Both the position numbers and the translations under genes were made by a program. A DNA stretch of 64,000 nucleotides from Bifidobacteriaceae bacterium (GTDB taxonomy: Bacteria; Actinomycetota; Actinomycetes; Actinomycetales; WQXJ01), in assembly GCA_031267825.1 (NCBI GenBank), contig JAIRYJ010000024.1:1-64000 (forward strand). Reading direction: 5' to 3'. The notes below the pieces were generated by a model. That model did no database searches. It saw only the letters and a program-made list of their open reading frames with translations, and was not told where the DNA came from. Of the stretch, positions 42,037 to 51,132 are shown piece by piece. The number at the start of each line of letters is the position of its first letter. Positions within the stretch are counted from its first letter, which is position 1.

Positions 42037-42715
42037 GTCGCACCTCCGAGACCACTTTGCCGTGATCGAGGGCGATCTCGCGCTGGCCCTGGCGGGCCAC
42101 TTCAGGATCATGGGTGACGACAATCAAGGTGGTGCCTTCAGCGTGTAAAGAATGGAACAGGTCAAGCACAATTAGTTCATTGGCGGCGTCCAGGTTACCG
42201 GTCGGTTCGTCAGCCAGGATCAGCTTCGGGTAATTGATCAGGGCCCGCGCTATGCAGACGCGTTGCTGTTCGCCGCCGGATAGCTGGGCTGGCCGGTGGC
42301 TGGCCCGTCCGGCCAGCCCAACCCTGGTCAGGGCGGCCAACGCCTCGGCCTCATCCGGCATTGAATGGTAGTACTGCGCCACCATGACGTTTTCAACCGC
42401 GTTGAGGTGGGGAATGAGGTGGAACTTCTGGAAGATCAAACCAACTGTGTCACGGCGGATGGTGGTCAGATCCTTCGGTCGCAGTTGGCTCAACTCCACA
42501 CCGTCCAACAGCACAGTGCCCGATGTGGCCTTGTCCATCGCTCCAACAATGTTCATCAAAGTTGTCTTACCTGAGCCTGACGGCCCAACAATTGACAGCC
42601 ATTGGCCCGTCGGAACGGTCAGGTCAACCTGGCTGAGAGCATGCAGGTCGCCGTAGCTTTTCGAGACTTGACGTAACTCCAGCAGAGTCTCGCCAGTCAG
42701 GCCGGTTTGATTCAT
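42029..42715 (-). CDS. ABC ATP-binding protein (LolD/MacB type) of iron operon
   Basis: 228 residues, typical of ATPases that partner FtsX-like permeases. Walker [10 protein letters not shown] (about 42-50), signature LSGGEQQRV, Walker [13 protein letters not shown] and H-loop VVTHD are intact. It energises the two FtsX-type proteins encoded just upstream. Such ATPases power mechanotransmission rather than transport. The stop overlaps the lipoprotein start by 8 bases. Confidence 0.93.
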   Translation of the reverse strand: MNQTGLTGETLLELRQVSKSYGDLHALSQVDLTVPTGQWLSIVGPSGSGKTTLMNIVGAMDKATSGTVLLDGVELSQLRPKDLTTIRRDTVGLIFQKFHLIPHLNAVENVMVAQYYHSMPDEAEALAALTRVGLAGRASHRPAQLSGGEQQRVCIARALINYPKLILADEPTGNLDAANELIVLDLFHSLHAEGTTLIVVTHDPEVARQGQREIALDHGKVVSEVRHG

Positions 42716-42734
42716 TGTTCGACTCCTGAGCTTT

Positions 42735-44033
42735 CTATTCGCCGCGTAGGACTAAGGCCGGATCTATCTGGGCGGTGCGCCGTACCGGCAGCAAACTAGC
42801 GGCATAGGAAACTCCAGCCGCTAGAGCCACAGTGGCCAGTGCCAGCCACCAGTTGAAGGCGACACTGCGGTGAAAAACCGTCCAGCTGACAACTTGGGCC
42901 ACGCCATAGCCCAGGCCGCATCCCAGAAGCCCGCCGATCAGCCCGAGGGCTAGACCTTCGGTCAGGAACTGTTGTTCAACTGACCGGTTGGTCGCACCTA
43001 AAGCTTTCAGCAAGGCGATCTCGTTGCGGCGTTCAGCCACCACAGCCATCATTGTGGTGCTAACCCCAATCATGGTTAAGGCCAAGACTATGCCAGTCAC
43101 CAGGCCGAGCAGTCCTTGGAGCAGGTCCAGGACGTAACTGTCAGACCGGGTCAGACGGGTCACGCCGGCCGCGCTGACTTGCGGAATCCGCGCTGAAATG
43201 GTCTCGGCCAGTTGGCTGACCTGGCCGCCGTTCAAAACAATTGAGTACTCGGCCGCTTCAATGACGCCTTCGACTTGTGTCAAGGCTTCTAGATCGGCCA
43301 GTTCAAGGAAGATCATCGAGTCCTCTTCGCCGCCGGTTGAAGCGATGCCAGAAACAGTGAAGAAAGCGGTCAAGTCACTGGCCAGGAGGTCATCGGTCGG
43401 TGCCGGATCGTCCGGGGACGCCGAGCCGGACTGACTTGCGGGGGTCGGGTGACTAGCGGGGTCGGCATCGTCCGCCTGGTTGGGAGCGGGGGCCGACCCA
43501 CTAGCGGTGGACCCACTGGCGGGGTCGGGACCGTCCTGAGGGGCGGCCGCGACCAACTCAACCAAATCGCCGGGGACAAGCCCAATCCAGTCAGCGATAT
43601 CCTGACCGACCAGAATTTCATCGCCGACCGCTGGCCAATCACCCTCGACGTACCAGTAAGGACTGATCGCCCGGACAGCCGCCAAGTCAGTCCCCGCCGC
43701 CAGATAAGGCTGCTCGTTGAGGCGCACCGTCTGATAGCGGTAAGGCGCTGAACCGATCAAACTGTCAGGCTCAATCAACTGATCAACCTGATCAAGCAAA
43801 CCAATATCAAAAGCGGTCTGCCCGTCGGCCGGTAAAACCAGCATGTTACCGCCATAAACCCGCATTTCACGGGTCATCTGGCGGGGAATATCAGTCGCGA
43901 TCGTAGCTAAAGCGAACAAAGTGGTAGCGCCAATCGCGACCGCCAACACGGCGATCACAACACGTGACCGGCGCCGTGTCAACGAACGCGTCACCATGCG
44001 GAAAAACATCGCCCGGCGGGCGGTTTGAGCCAT
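42735..44033 (-). CDS. FtsX/MacB-type permease of iron operon, second copy
   Basis: 432 residues. One N-terminal helix (about 21-45), a large external domain (about 46-290) and three C-terminal helices (about 300-425), the FtsX-like layout. The external domain carries an Asp/Pro/Ser/Ala-rich low-complexity insert (about 155-210). GGGAGG 8 bases before ATG 44033 sets the start; GTG 44042 overlaps the previous stop and is the alternative. Paralogous to 44039-45340; both begin MFFRMV near the helix, so they probably form a heterodimer. Confidence 0.88.
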   Translation of the reverse strand: MAQTARRAMFFRMVTRSLTRRRSRVVIAVLAVAIGATTLFALATIATDIPRQMTREMRVYGGNMLVLPADGQTAFDIGLLDQVDQLIEPDSLIGSAPYRYQTVRLNEQPYLAAGTDLAAVRAISPYWYVEGDWPAVGDEILVGQDIADWIGLVPGDLVELVAAAPQDGPDPASGSTASGSAPAPNQADDADPASHPTPASQSGSASPDDPAPTDDLLASDLTAFFTVSGIASTGGEEDSMIFLELADLEALTQVEGVIEAAEYSIVLNGGQVSQLAETISARIPQVSAAGVTRLTRSDSYVLDLLQGLLGLVTGIVLALTMIGVSTTMMAVVAERRNEIALLKALGATNRSVEQQFLTEGLALGLIGGLLGCGLGYGVAQVVSWTVFHRSVAFNWWLALATVALAAGVSYAASLLPVRRTAQIDPALVLRGE

Positions 44034-44038
44034 CCGTT

Positions 44039-45340
44039 TCACCTCCCGTGCAACACATCAGCTGGGCGTAAACGCACCAGCAAACGGATCGAAGGCAGCG
44101 AACCACCCAACACAACTAACAACACCAGGGCGGCCACCAAGCCGGCCACGACTGGTCGCGGCGTGATCGATGAACTGAAGACGACCTGACCAACCAGTTG
44201 CCCAAAAACCAAACCCAGGCCGTAACCGGCCGCGCCGCCCGCCAAAGCGATGGCCGCCAGTTCAGCCAAGACCAGGCGCACCACGGCGCCATCAGAGGCG
44301 CCAACAGCTTTCAACAAACCAATCTGAGGTGCCCGTTCAATCACACTGGCGGTAACCAAATTAGCGATCGCCAAAGCCGAAGCGATCAAACTCAACACTG
44401 TCACCAGCAACATTAGGAGTGACGTTTTCTCTAACACAGAACCAGAGGACTCAGTGATGGCGCGGACCGGTTTAGCCACCGCACCAGGCATGACCTCTTC
44501 GATTTGGTAAGCGATTGATGAGGCGTAAGCCGTGCAATACCAGGTTTCCCACTCTGAAATCGACAAAGCGTCAGGGTTGCGGGCGGCCCGGCGGGCCAGG
44601 TCGTTATCTGGTGTTGTCAGGGCGCTGACCTCAACTGTGTCAACTTCGCCTGGCCGTCCGGCCAGCGCCTGAGCGGTGGCCAAAGGGATGATGACAGCCT
44701 GATCCTCCTCAGCTGAAGATGAAATGATCCCAGCTACCCGCAAACTGACCTGACCACCTGACCCCGTCAAAGTGAATCGATCACCCAAAGCTAGATCCTG
44801 ACTGGCCGCCAAACCTGAGCCGATCATGGCTAGTTCACGGTCGGCATCGGCTATCCAACCGCCCTCAACTTCCCACCATGACCGTAAGGCCGCCAAACCA
44901 GCCACAGCGTGTTCACCGGTTGGCAGATCGAGTGGCTGGGCGAACCAAGTTCCTCTGACGTCAACCAAAGATTCAGGCGCCGGGGGGTCGGCTCCGTCTT
45001 GGCTTAGGGCGGCCTGCGATTCAAGGAACGGTGCGAAACCAAGAATGTTGAAAGCCCAGAAAATGGTCTTGATCTTAGGTAGATCAGATTCGGCCAGCGG
45101 GGTGCGTCCAACGGCGGTTGATTCGATGTCATACAAACCGTCAAGCACAGCCGCACCGTGGCCTTGGACCACAATGTTGGCGCCGTAGGTTTTTAGTTCC
45201 TGGTTCACCTTGTCGCCGACATCAAACATGATGCCAAGCATGGCGGTGGCGACGGCCGCACCTAAAGCTGTGGTGGCGGCGATCATAACCCGCCCGCCCT
45301 GGCCGCGGGCCAACGCGTGACGCACCATGCGGAAGAACAT
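44039..45340 (-). CDS. FtsX/MacB-type permease of iron operon, first copy
   Basis: 433 residues with the same layout: helix at about 17-40, external domain to about 300, then three helices (about 305-425). No long insert. Together with its paralogue and the ATPase it corresponds to the ABC part of the P19-type iron operons known from Campylobacter and bifidobacteria. ATG 45340 lies 11 bases after the stop of the DUF2318 gene. Orthologues of this pair are of unproven function. Confidence 0.88.
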   Translation of the reverse strand: MFFRMVRHALARGQGGRVMIAATTALGAAVATAMLGIMFDVGDKVNQELKTYGANIVVQGHGAAVLDGLYDIESTAVGRTPLAESDLPKIKTIFWAFNILGFAPFLESQAALSQDGADPPAPESLVDVRGTWFAQPLDLPTGEHAVAGLAALRSWWEVEGGWIADADRELAMIGSGLAASQDLALGDRFTLTGSGGQVSLRVAGIISSSAEEDQAVIIPLATAQALAGRPGEVDTVEVSALTTPDNDLARRAARNPDALSISEWETWYCTAYASSIAYQIEEVMPGAVAKPVRAITESSGSVLEKTSLLMLLVTVLSLIASALAIANLVTASVIERAPQIGLLKAVGASDGAVVRLVLAELAAIALAGGAAGYGLGLVFGQLVGQVVFSSSITPRPVVAGLVAALVLLVVLGGSLPSIRLLVRLRPADVLHGR

Positions 45341-45351
45341 GTCAGCCTGCC

Positions 45352-46761
45352 TTACGCGAAAACCGGGGAGGCGGCTTCAAGATCGGCGGTGGCGATTAGC
45401 AGATAGCCGCCATCAAGATTGTGTTCCAAAGGTATTGGGTTGCAGCCTCCTTTGAAACCGATTGTGGCGATGTTCATAATGACATCGCATAGGCGGCAAA
45501 TGATCTTGCCGTCACGTTCGTAATAGCCGGTCGGTCCGCATACTTCGCAAGCGTCAAGGCCAACGCCGTAAGCCACACCGTTTTTCTTGATGACAATGAA
45601 ACGCACTTCAGTGCCGTCGGTTGTGGTGTAAGCGAAGCGGTGGAGGTGGCCGTCTTCGAGTAGTTCAAGTGGTATGGCGGCGGCGGCGCCGATGAATTCG
45701 TAAGGTTCTGGCGGTGACAGTTCGACTTCCTGTTGGTCAACCGCCACACCGACGGTCAACGCCAGCCCGAGAGCGGCATAGGCTCCGCCGGTCGCCAAAC
45801 TGTAACGCGATTGGCGCCGTTTGGCGGCTTTGATTCGCCGTTGGACCGCTGGGTTGGGTCCCGTCACGGCGCGCCGTGAATTGGCCGCCAGCAGGCTGAT
45901 TGGCAAGATCAGCGCGGCGGCTCCGGTTACAGCTAACAGGCCGGTCTGATGGTTCGCCAGCCAAACCAGGATTCTGAACAGGCCGCGTGGCAGGTCTATC
46001 AGGCGCCGCGCGTTGAGAACTTGGGCCAGGTTGATGGCGCAACTCAAGGCGGTCAGGGCGGCTGTGACGCTGAACAGGGGGCGGGCTAGGCGGGCTGGTA
46101 CCGCGTCTGAGGCGCGGATCAGTGCCCAGGTGCCGACCGCGACTAGTCCGCCGCCCAGGATAAAGCCGCAGGCCCGCAGCGCGGAGTCGGTTGACCAGAT
46201 CGGCTGGCCGGGTACAACGAAGCCGCTGAACTGCAAGAAGACTGTTGGTAGGGCGCGCAGTAGGGCCAGGCCGCAGGCTACGGCGGCGGCCCAGGACCAG
46301 GCTGTGGTGATCCAGCGCGGGGTCGGTTTGGGTTGGTTGACGGGTACTTGCCAGTTGCCCGATGCCGTCCGTCCGGCCCGGTTAAACCGGCTTGTCAGTG
46401 CCCCGGTTTGGTTTGGGTTGGGCCGGATCATCCACGTCAGGACGACGCATGTGATCAGTGCGGCGATTAGGAGCCCAGCGGTCCAAGCTGAGATCATTTC
46501 GCGGCTGGTGATGACGGCGTTGTGCCGCAGGATAGCTAGAGCGGCGCCGGCCGTGGCACCGGCGCCGCTCCCCCAAGCCGCGGGCCTCAAGGCGACTTGG
46601 GAACCACCCTGACCGCTGTTCTTGGCGGAAACGGTGCGGGTCTGGGTGGTAGTTGTTCTCAGTGCCTGACCGGTGATGAGTGTGACGGCCAGAATGATGG
46701 CCGCGGGCACACAACCCTGGATGACGGCGATTAGTTGTCCAAGCACTGAGCTTCGAACCAT
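45352..46761 (-). CDS. DUF2318-domain multi-helix membrane protein of iron operon
   Basis: 469 residues. About nine membrane helices (10-330) are followed by a C-terminal external DUF2318 domain (about 345-465). The domain has the four-Cys site CEVCG...CRLCD (about residues 411-431) and a further Cys in FKGGCNPIPLEH, expected to bind a metal or iron-sulfur centre. In P19-type iron systems a DUF2318 protein always accompanies the FTR1 permease and P19. Role unknown, possibly electron transfer. ATG 46761 directly follows AAAGGA, unusually close, so a later start (GTG codon 6) is possible. Confidence 0.85.
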   Translation of the reverse strand: MVRSSVLGQLIAVIQGCVPAAIILAVTLITGQALRTTTTQTRTVSAKNSGQGGSQVALRPAAWGSGAGATAGAALAILRHNAVITSREMISAWTAGLLIAALITCVVLTWMIRPNPNQTGALTSRFNRAGRTASGNWQVPVNQPKPTPRWITTAWSWAAAVACGLALLRALPTVFLQFSGFVVPGQPIWSTDSALRACGFILGGGLVAVGTWALIRASDAVPARLARPLFSVTAALTALSCAINLAQVLNARRLIDLPRGLFRILVWLANHQTGLLAVTGAAALILPISLLAANSRRAVTGPNPAVQRRIKAAKRRQSRYSLATGGAYAALGLALTVGVAVDQQEVELSPPEPYEFIGAAAAIPLELLEDGHLHRFAYTTTDGTEVRFIVIKKNGVAYGVGLDACEVCGPTGYYERDGKIICRLCDVIMNIATIGFKGGCNPIPLEHNLDGGYLLIATADLEAASPVFA

Positions 46762-46770
46762 TCCTTTCTG

Positions 46771-46794
46771 GGCGGGTGTTGGGTAACACCCGCC
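46771..46794. terminator. 24-nt perfect palindrome inside the iron operon, copy 2
   Basis: Arms GGCGGGTGTT and AACACCCGCC around GGGT; same as 14956-14979 except one loop base. It lies between the P19 gene and the DUF2318 gene (minus strand) and could attenuate the downstream genes. Confidence 0.6.
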
Positions 46795-46851
46795 GGATAA
46801 CGGGCCACTAGGGAGCCCGCTAGATAACGGGCCGCCAAGTTTGACCGCTGT

Positions 46852-47478
46852 TTACCATTCGCGTGGCGTGTAGTCCCATTCCCATTCGGCGGTCAGCGGT
46901 TCGGTCCAGAACCTGCCCGTAACGCCGGTTTCTTTGTCGACGTGCAGCAGGTGACCATTTTCTTCAGGCGAGTGAATGATGAACTTGACTGTGTAGATAC
47001 CGGCGTCCGGCAGCGACACATTGGCGCCGTAGTGCGGTCCGTCTGAGGCGTTCATTTGCATGAAGGTGCCTTCCCGGACGATGCTGCCATCTTCCTGGGC
47101 GATGGTGTAGTCAACTGTCAGGTTGGGTACAAAGTCTCCTACCCCGTAGCCCAGCTCGTTCGGACCGGCTGAGACGTCAGCTTCGAGGTGGAAGTTGGAT
47201 TCGGCGGCGGCCAGGCCCATGCCGGCTGGTTCCATGTCAACTGGCTGGAAGTAGACGCCAGCCACATTGAGTGGGCCGACGCTGACGTCGTCACCGAGGG
47301 GTGTCTCTTCGAAGCCGCCGTCTTCGCCTGGGGCTGGTGCGGCACCGCCCCCGTCGGTGGCGCCACCATTGTCGCTGGGGGTGCCGTTATCTCCGCCGCA
47401 ACCGCCGATAGCCAAGGCCAATGCGATGGTGATGGTTCCGGCGGCTAGTCTGGCCAATTGTTTGATGGGATTGTTCAT
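46852..47478 (-). CDS. P19/Tp34-like iron-binding lipoprotein
   Basis: 208 residues. Lipobox LAIGGC with Cys27, a Gly/Asp/Pro linker, then the P19 fold. The metal-site segments are PVDMEPAGMGLAAAESNFHLEADV (given in parts: DMEPAGM and NFHLEADV) and GPHYGANVSLP, matching the Met/Glu/His ligands of P19, a copper/iron-binding protein that feeds the FTR1 permease. Anchored to the outer face of the membrane. ATG 47478 overlaps the FTR1-gene stop as ATGA, so the two are coupled. Confidence 0.9.
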   Translation of the reverse strand: MNNPIKQLARLAAGTITIALALAIGGCGGDNGTPSDNGGATDGGGAAPAPGEDGGFEETPLGDDVSVGPLNVAGVYFQPVDMEPAGMGLAAAESNFHLEADVSAGPNELGYGVGDFVPNLTVDYTIAQEDGSIVREGTFMQMNASDGPHYGANVSLPDAGIYTVKFIIHSPEENGHLLHVDKETGVTGRFWTEPLTAEWEWDYTPREW

Positions 47479-48863
47479 TTTGTCTCCGTTGTAGTTGGTG
47501 TTGGATGTGGGGACGTGTTTGATGTGGTGCTGGCGGAGCCTGGAGCACCTGTTTTGGCACTGGCTCCGGCCGCGACAGTGGCTTGGCTGGCGGCGCCGAC
47601 CGCTGAGCTATCCGCTTCGGTCACAGGGCTATCGGCTCCGGCCGCGTCAGCCGCCGCGGCGGCCTGAACTTGGCGCCGACCGCGGATGACAGCCAAGAAC
47701 CCAAGGACCACCATCGCGACCAGGACCAGGCCTTGAGCGCCCAGCGTTTCGGCCGAGGGATAGATACCGAGCAGGTCAATCGAAGGCGCACCAGATATCG
47801 GCGTGACTGAAACGACGCCGCCTTCTTGCAGTTCTTTGATGCCAGAACCGGCGAACGAGACCGCCAGGACGGCCAGGACACCTGATGTGGCGAGGAAGAA
47901 TGGACGCAACGGAATACGGATCGAGAGGTAACGGATCGCTAGGTAAACCCCAACCAGTAGAACGGCGCCAATCCCTAAACCAAGCCAGAGCATGTTTTGA
48001 GCTGATCCAGCCCGGGCCCGCAAAGCCTGGTAAAGCAGTATGGTTTCGGCGCCTTCGCGGAAGACCGCCAGGAAGGCGACGGCCGCCAAAGAGTAGACCG
48101 AACCGCGGCTGACGGAGGCGGCGGTCTTGGTTTGGATGTAATGCGACCAGGCTCCGGCCTCTGACTTGGCCAGAATCCAGTTGGAAACCCAAACCAGCAT
48201 CACCATGGCGATAAGGACCGTGACACCTTCTGTGATTTCTTGGTTGGCGCCTCCCAGAGCGGCGATCGCGTTGATCGCGATGGCCAGGCCAGCACTGGCC
48301 AGTAGGGCCAGGCCGGCCCCGGCGTAGACGATCCGTAGGCTGGAACTGTAGCCGGACTTGATCAGGTAGGCGATTATCGCCCCTAAGACCAGGATGGCTT
48401 CAAAACCTTCCCGCAGGATCACGATCAAAGCTTCGACCAGCGTCTGCCAGGCGCTTTGAGAGCTGCCGTCGAGTTGGCTGGCCTGGTCTTCCAGGATCAC
48501 CAGTAGCTGGTCAATATGGTCCCGGACCTCTTGCGAGTGATCCTCGGCCGACATTTCCTTCTTGATTAGGGCGAACTCGTATTCGGCGGCCGAGGCGCTC
48601 TGGCCGGAGATGTGGGCCATGACGACTTTCTCGAAGCCCAATTTCTCGTAGTAGCCGTAGTAGGCCTGGTCTACCTCGGCTTTGGCTTCCTTAATCTGTC
48701 CGTCTTGGTAGAGACCCCAGGATTCTTCCAAGATGCCGCTCATCTCAGTCACGACATCGGCCCAAGTCTCGCCCGCCGCATTGGCGGGCCGTGCCTGCGG
48801 TCCAGCTAGTGCCGCCAGTGCCATCAGCCCAGCTAGCACGGCCAGTGTGAGCTTGCGGATCAT
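47475..48863 (-). CDS. FTR1/EfeU-family iron permease
   Basis: 462 residues. A signal peptide and helical external domain (about 25-135) precede seven membrane helices. Both iron motifs of the family are present: REGFE (about residue 150) and REGAE (about 267). FTR1 permeases import Fe3+, usually after oxidation or reduction at the surface. The C-terminal 65 residues are Ala/Ser/Thr/Gly-rich and disordered. GGAGG 4 bases before ATG 48863 sets the start. First gene of an eight-gene operon with a DtxR-type box 40-75 bases upstream, so expected to be repressed when iron is plentiful. Confidence 0.92.
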   Translation of the reverse strand: MIRKLTLAVLAGLMALAALAGPQARPANAAGETWADVVTEMSGILEESWGLYQDGQIKEAKAEVDQAYYGYYEKLGFEKVVMAHISGQSASAAEYEFALIKKEMSAEDHSQEVRDHIDQLLVILEDQASQLDGSSQSAWQTLVEALIVILREGFEAILVLGAIIAYLIKSGYSSSLRIVYAGAGLALLASAGLAIAINAIAALGGANQEITEGVTVLIAMVMLVWVSNWILAKSEAGAWSHYIQTKTAASVSRGSVYSLAAVAFLAVFREGAETILLYQALRARAGSAQNMLWLGLGIGAVLLVGVYLAIRYLSIRIPLRPFFLATSGVLAVLAVSFAGSGIKELQEGGVVSVTPISGAPSIDLLGIYPSAETLGAQGLVLVAMVVLGFLAVIRGRRQVQAAAAADAAGADSPVTEADSSAVGAASQATVAAGASAKTGAPGSASTTSNTSPHPTPTTTETK

Positions 48864-48903
48864 GGGGCCTCCGATGGGTCAGGTAGTAGGTCAGTCGCTT
48901 GAA

Positions 48904-48937
48904 CTAGGTAAGCCTAACCTAAGTTAGGGCAGCCTAC
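48904..48937 (-). promoter_or_regulatory. DtxR/IdeR-type iron box with a second half-box
   Basis: 48904-48922 read on the minus strand is TTAGGTTAGGCTTACCTAG, matching 17 of 19 positions of the DtxR/IdeR consensus TTAGGTTAGSCTAACCTAA. A worn second box (TTAGG...CCTAC, 48924-48937) abuts it. It lies 41-74 bases ahead of the FTR1 ATG. Confidence 0.75.
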
Positions 48938-49041
48938 GCCTTTTGCGCAACATTGGACTGGCGAAAACATGGAGGATTCTTCTGGGAACCCGCTTTGACC
49001 GCACCTAAACAGACCTAAGGCAGGTTCACGGAATGTAACAA

Positions 49042-49070
49042 TTGCGCTATTAATTGAACGCTTCTATCTT
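49042..49070 (+). promoter_or_regulatory. Possible promoter for the second peptide transporter
   Basis: TTGCGC (49042-49047), 17-base spacer, TATCTT (49065-49070). The predicted leader of about 115 bases holds a hairpin, ATCGCGC-ATCG-GCGCGAT (49111-49128). The 48864-49193 gap otherwise holds only the iron box. Confidence 0.4.
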
Positions 49071-49193
49071 TAATGGGTTCATCGTGGCCCATAATGGTGG
49101 CAATCGATGAATCGCGCATCGGCGCGATGGCCCCGGCGGCAGATTCGAGTCCGCAGGATTTGGGGCGCAATGGAAGAGAATAAGGAGTAACAC

Positions 49194-51038
49194 ATGACCT
49201 TTCGCCATGGAAGATTGGCCGCGATGGCGGCCGCCACTGCAGCACTGGCGCTGGCCTTAGCCGGGTGCGGTGGTCCCGAAACAGATGATTCAGGCGGTTC
49301 AACAGATAACCCGACCACCACCGGCGGCGGCACCGTCACCGTCGGCTGGAACCAGCCGCTGTTCTCTATGAACTACATGTCCACCAACGGGCACGCCTCC
49401 GCCAACTACGTCATTACATACCAGACGCGGGCCAACTGGGCTTATTACGACCCGGACCTGAACTTCGTCAAGAATGAGGCGTTCGGCGAAATGCGGGTCG
49501 ATTCTGAAGATCCGCTGACCGTCACCCAAACCATTAACCCAGATGCGAAATGGTCTGATGGCGCGCCGCTGTCAGCTGTTGACATGCTGCTTGAATGGGC
49601 CGCCCGCTCCGGCGTCTTCAATGATGCTGGTGAAGAAGACATTCAGTACGGTGAAGATGGTTCCATTACCGAAGTGACCGAAGGCAAGGTTTACTTCGAT
49701 GCCGGTGACCCAGCAGTGGCGATCATCCAGGACACGCCAAAGATCTCAGATGATGGCAAAGCCATCACATTCGTTTACTCCAAGCCGTTCCCGGACTGGC
49801 AGTACAACTTCACCGACTATGCCGTCCCGTCCCACGTTGTGGGCAAGCGGGCGCTCGGCATCACTGATCCGGTAGAAGCCCAGAACGCTGTCGCTAAGGC
49901 GATCAACGACAAGGACACCGCTGCCCTGGCCAAGATCGCCAGCGTTTGGAGCTTTGACTTTGACCTGACCTCAATGCCGGAGGGCGACGATCTTGAACTG
50001 ATCATCTCCTGCGGGCCAATGGTTATCAGCGACTATGTCGAAGGTCAGTACGTCACCTTGAAAAAGAACCCTGACTTCACCTGGGGCACCCCAGCTAAAG
50101 TCGATGAGATCATCGTGCGTTACTCCGAGGACCCAATGGCTCAGGTCCAGGCCCTCCAGAATGGCGACTTGGATATCATCCAGCCGCAGGTGACAGCCGA
50201 CGTGCTGAGCGCGGTGCAAGGTCTTGAAGGCGTTAACGTCGAATCCGGCTATGAAGGCACCTATGAGCATGTTGACCTGACCTATGACAACGGTGGGCCT
50301 TTCGACCCGGCGACCTATGGTGGCGATGCTGACAAGGCACGCAAGGTGCGTGTCGCTTTCCTCAAGACCATCCCGCGTCTAAAGATCGTCGACACGATCA
50401 TCAAGCCGACCCAGCCGAACGCCGCGCCGCGCGATTCCTACAACCTGGTACCTGGTTCGCCGACTTATGACGCGACCGTAGCCGCCAACGGCTTCGACGC
50501 TTATAAGGACGTTGATATCGAAGGCGCCAAGGCGCTGCTGGCTGAGGCCGGGGCGGTAAATCCGCAGGTCCGCATCATGTACGGCGCGTCCAACGCGCGG
50601 CGTGTCCAAGAGTTCCAGTTGATGCACGAATCCGCCACCGAAGCTGGCTTCGAAGTAATCGACGCCGGCTCCGATCAGTGGGGCAGCAAACTGGGTGACA
50701 ACACCTATGACGCGTCTCTCTTCGGCTGGCAGTCGACCTCGACCGCCGTGTTCGAACCGGCCGCCAACTTTGTGTCCGACGGCCAGAACAACTTTGGCCA
50801 CCTCAACAATGCTCGCATCGACGAACTGTACGACGAACTGGAAACGGCAACCGACCCAGTGCGCCAACAGGAGATCAACACTGAAGTTGAAACCATCTTG
50901 CTAGAAGATGGCTTCGGCATCACGATCTTCCAGTTCCCATCGGTGCTGGCGTGGCGTGACACAGTCAAGAATGTCTCCATGACACCCATCTCGGGAACAA
51001 TGTTCTGGAACTTCTGGGACTGGGAAGTCGCTAGCTGA
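49194..51038 (+). CDS. Peptide-binding lipoprotein of second ABC transporter (SBP family 5)
   Basis: 614 residues. Signal ends LAGC with Cys25, then a Gly/Thr/Ser linker and a family-5 solute-binding fold (WNQPLFSMNYMS, KWSDGAPLSAVDMLLEWA, LKKNPDFTWGTPAKVDEI). It is larger than usual and rather acidic. Shine-Dalgarno AAGGAGT lies 6 bases before ATG 49194. A hairpin terminator at 51050-51090 separates it from the permease genes, allowing more binding protein than permease. Confidence 0.92.
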   Translation: MTFRHGRLAAMAAATAALALALAGCGGPETDDSGGSTDNPTTTGGGTVTVGWNQPLFSMNYMSTNGHASANYVITYQTRANWAYYDPDLNFVKNEAFGEMRVDSEDPLTVTQTINPDAKWSDGAPLSAVDMLLEWAARSGVFNDAGEEDIQYGEDGSITEVTEGKVYFDAGDPAVAIIQDTPKISDDGKAITFVYSKPFPDWQYNFTDYAVPSHVVGKRALGITDPVEAQNAVAKAINDKDTAALAKIASVWSFDFDLTSMPEGDDLELIISCGPMVISDYVEGQYVTLKKNPDFTWGTPAKVDEIIVRYSEDPMAQVQALQNGDLDIIQPQVTADVLSAVQGLEGVNVESGYEGTYEHVDLTYDNGGPFDPATYGGDADKARKVRVAFLKTIPRLKIVDTIIKPTQPNAAPRDSYNLVPGSPTYDATVAANGFDAYKDVDIEGAKALLAEAGAVNPQVRIMYGASNARRVQEFQLMHESATEAGFEVIDAGSDQWGSKLGDNTYDASLFGWQSTSTAVFEPAANFVSDGQNNFGHLNNARIDELYDELETATDPVRQQEINTEVETILLEDGFGITIFQFPSVLAWRDTVKNVSMTPISGTMFWNFWDWEVAS

Positions 51039-51049
51039 CAACCCCTGGC

Positions 51050-51090
51050 AAACCCTGGGGTCGCGGTCCTGTGCCACGGCCCCAGGGTTT
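51050..51090 (+). terminator. Hairpin terminator after the binding-protein gene
   Basis: AAACCCTGGGG (51050-51060) pairs perfectly with CCCCAGGGTTT (51080-51090); loop of 19 bases. The arm ends in TTT, then GTGT. The next gene has its own -10 at 51121. Confidence 0.65.
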
Positions 51091-51120
51091 GTGTCACCCG
51101 CCAGATCATCCAAGCGCCAT

Positions 51121-51126
51121 TAGGCT
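51121..51126 (+). promoter_or_regulatory. -10 element TAGGCT for leaderless second DppB gene
   Basis: TAGGCT, 6-base spacer TGCACA, then GTG 51133. Confidence 0.55.
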
Positions 51127-51132
51127 TGCACA

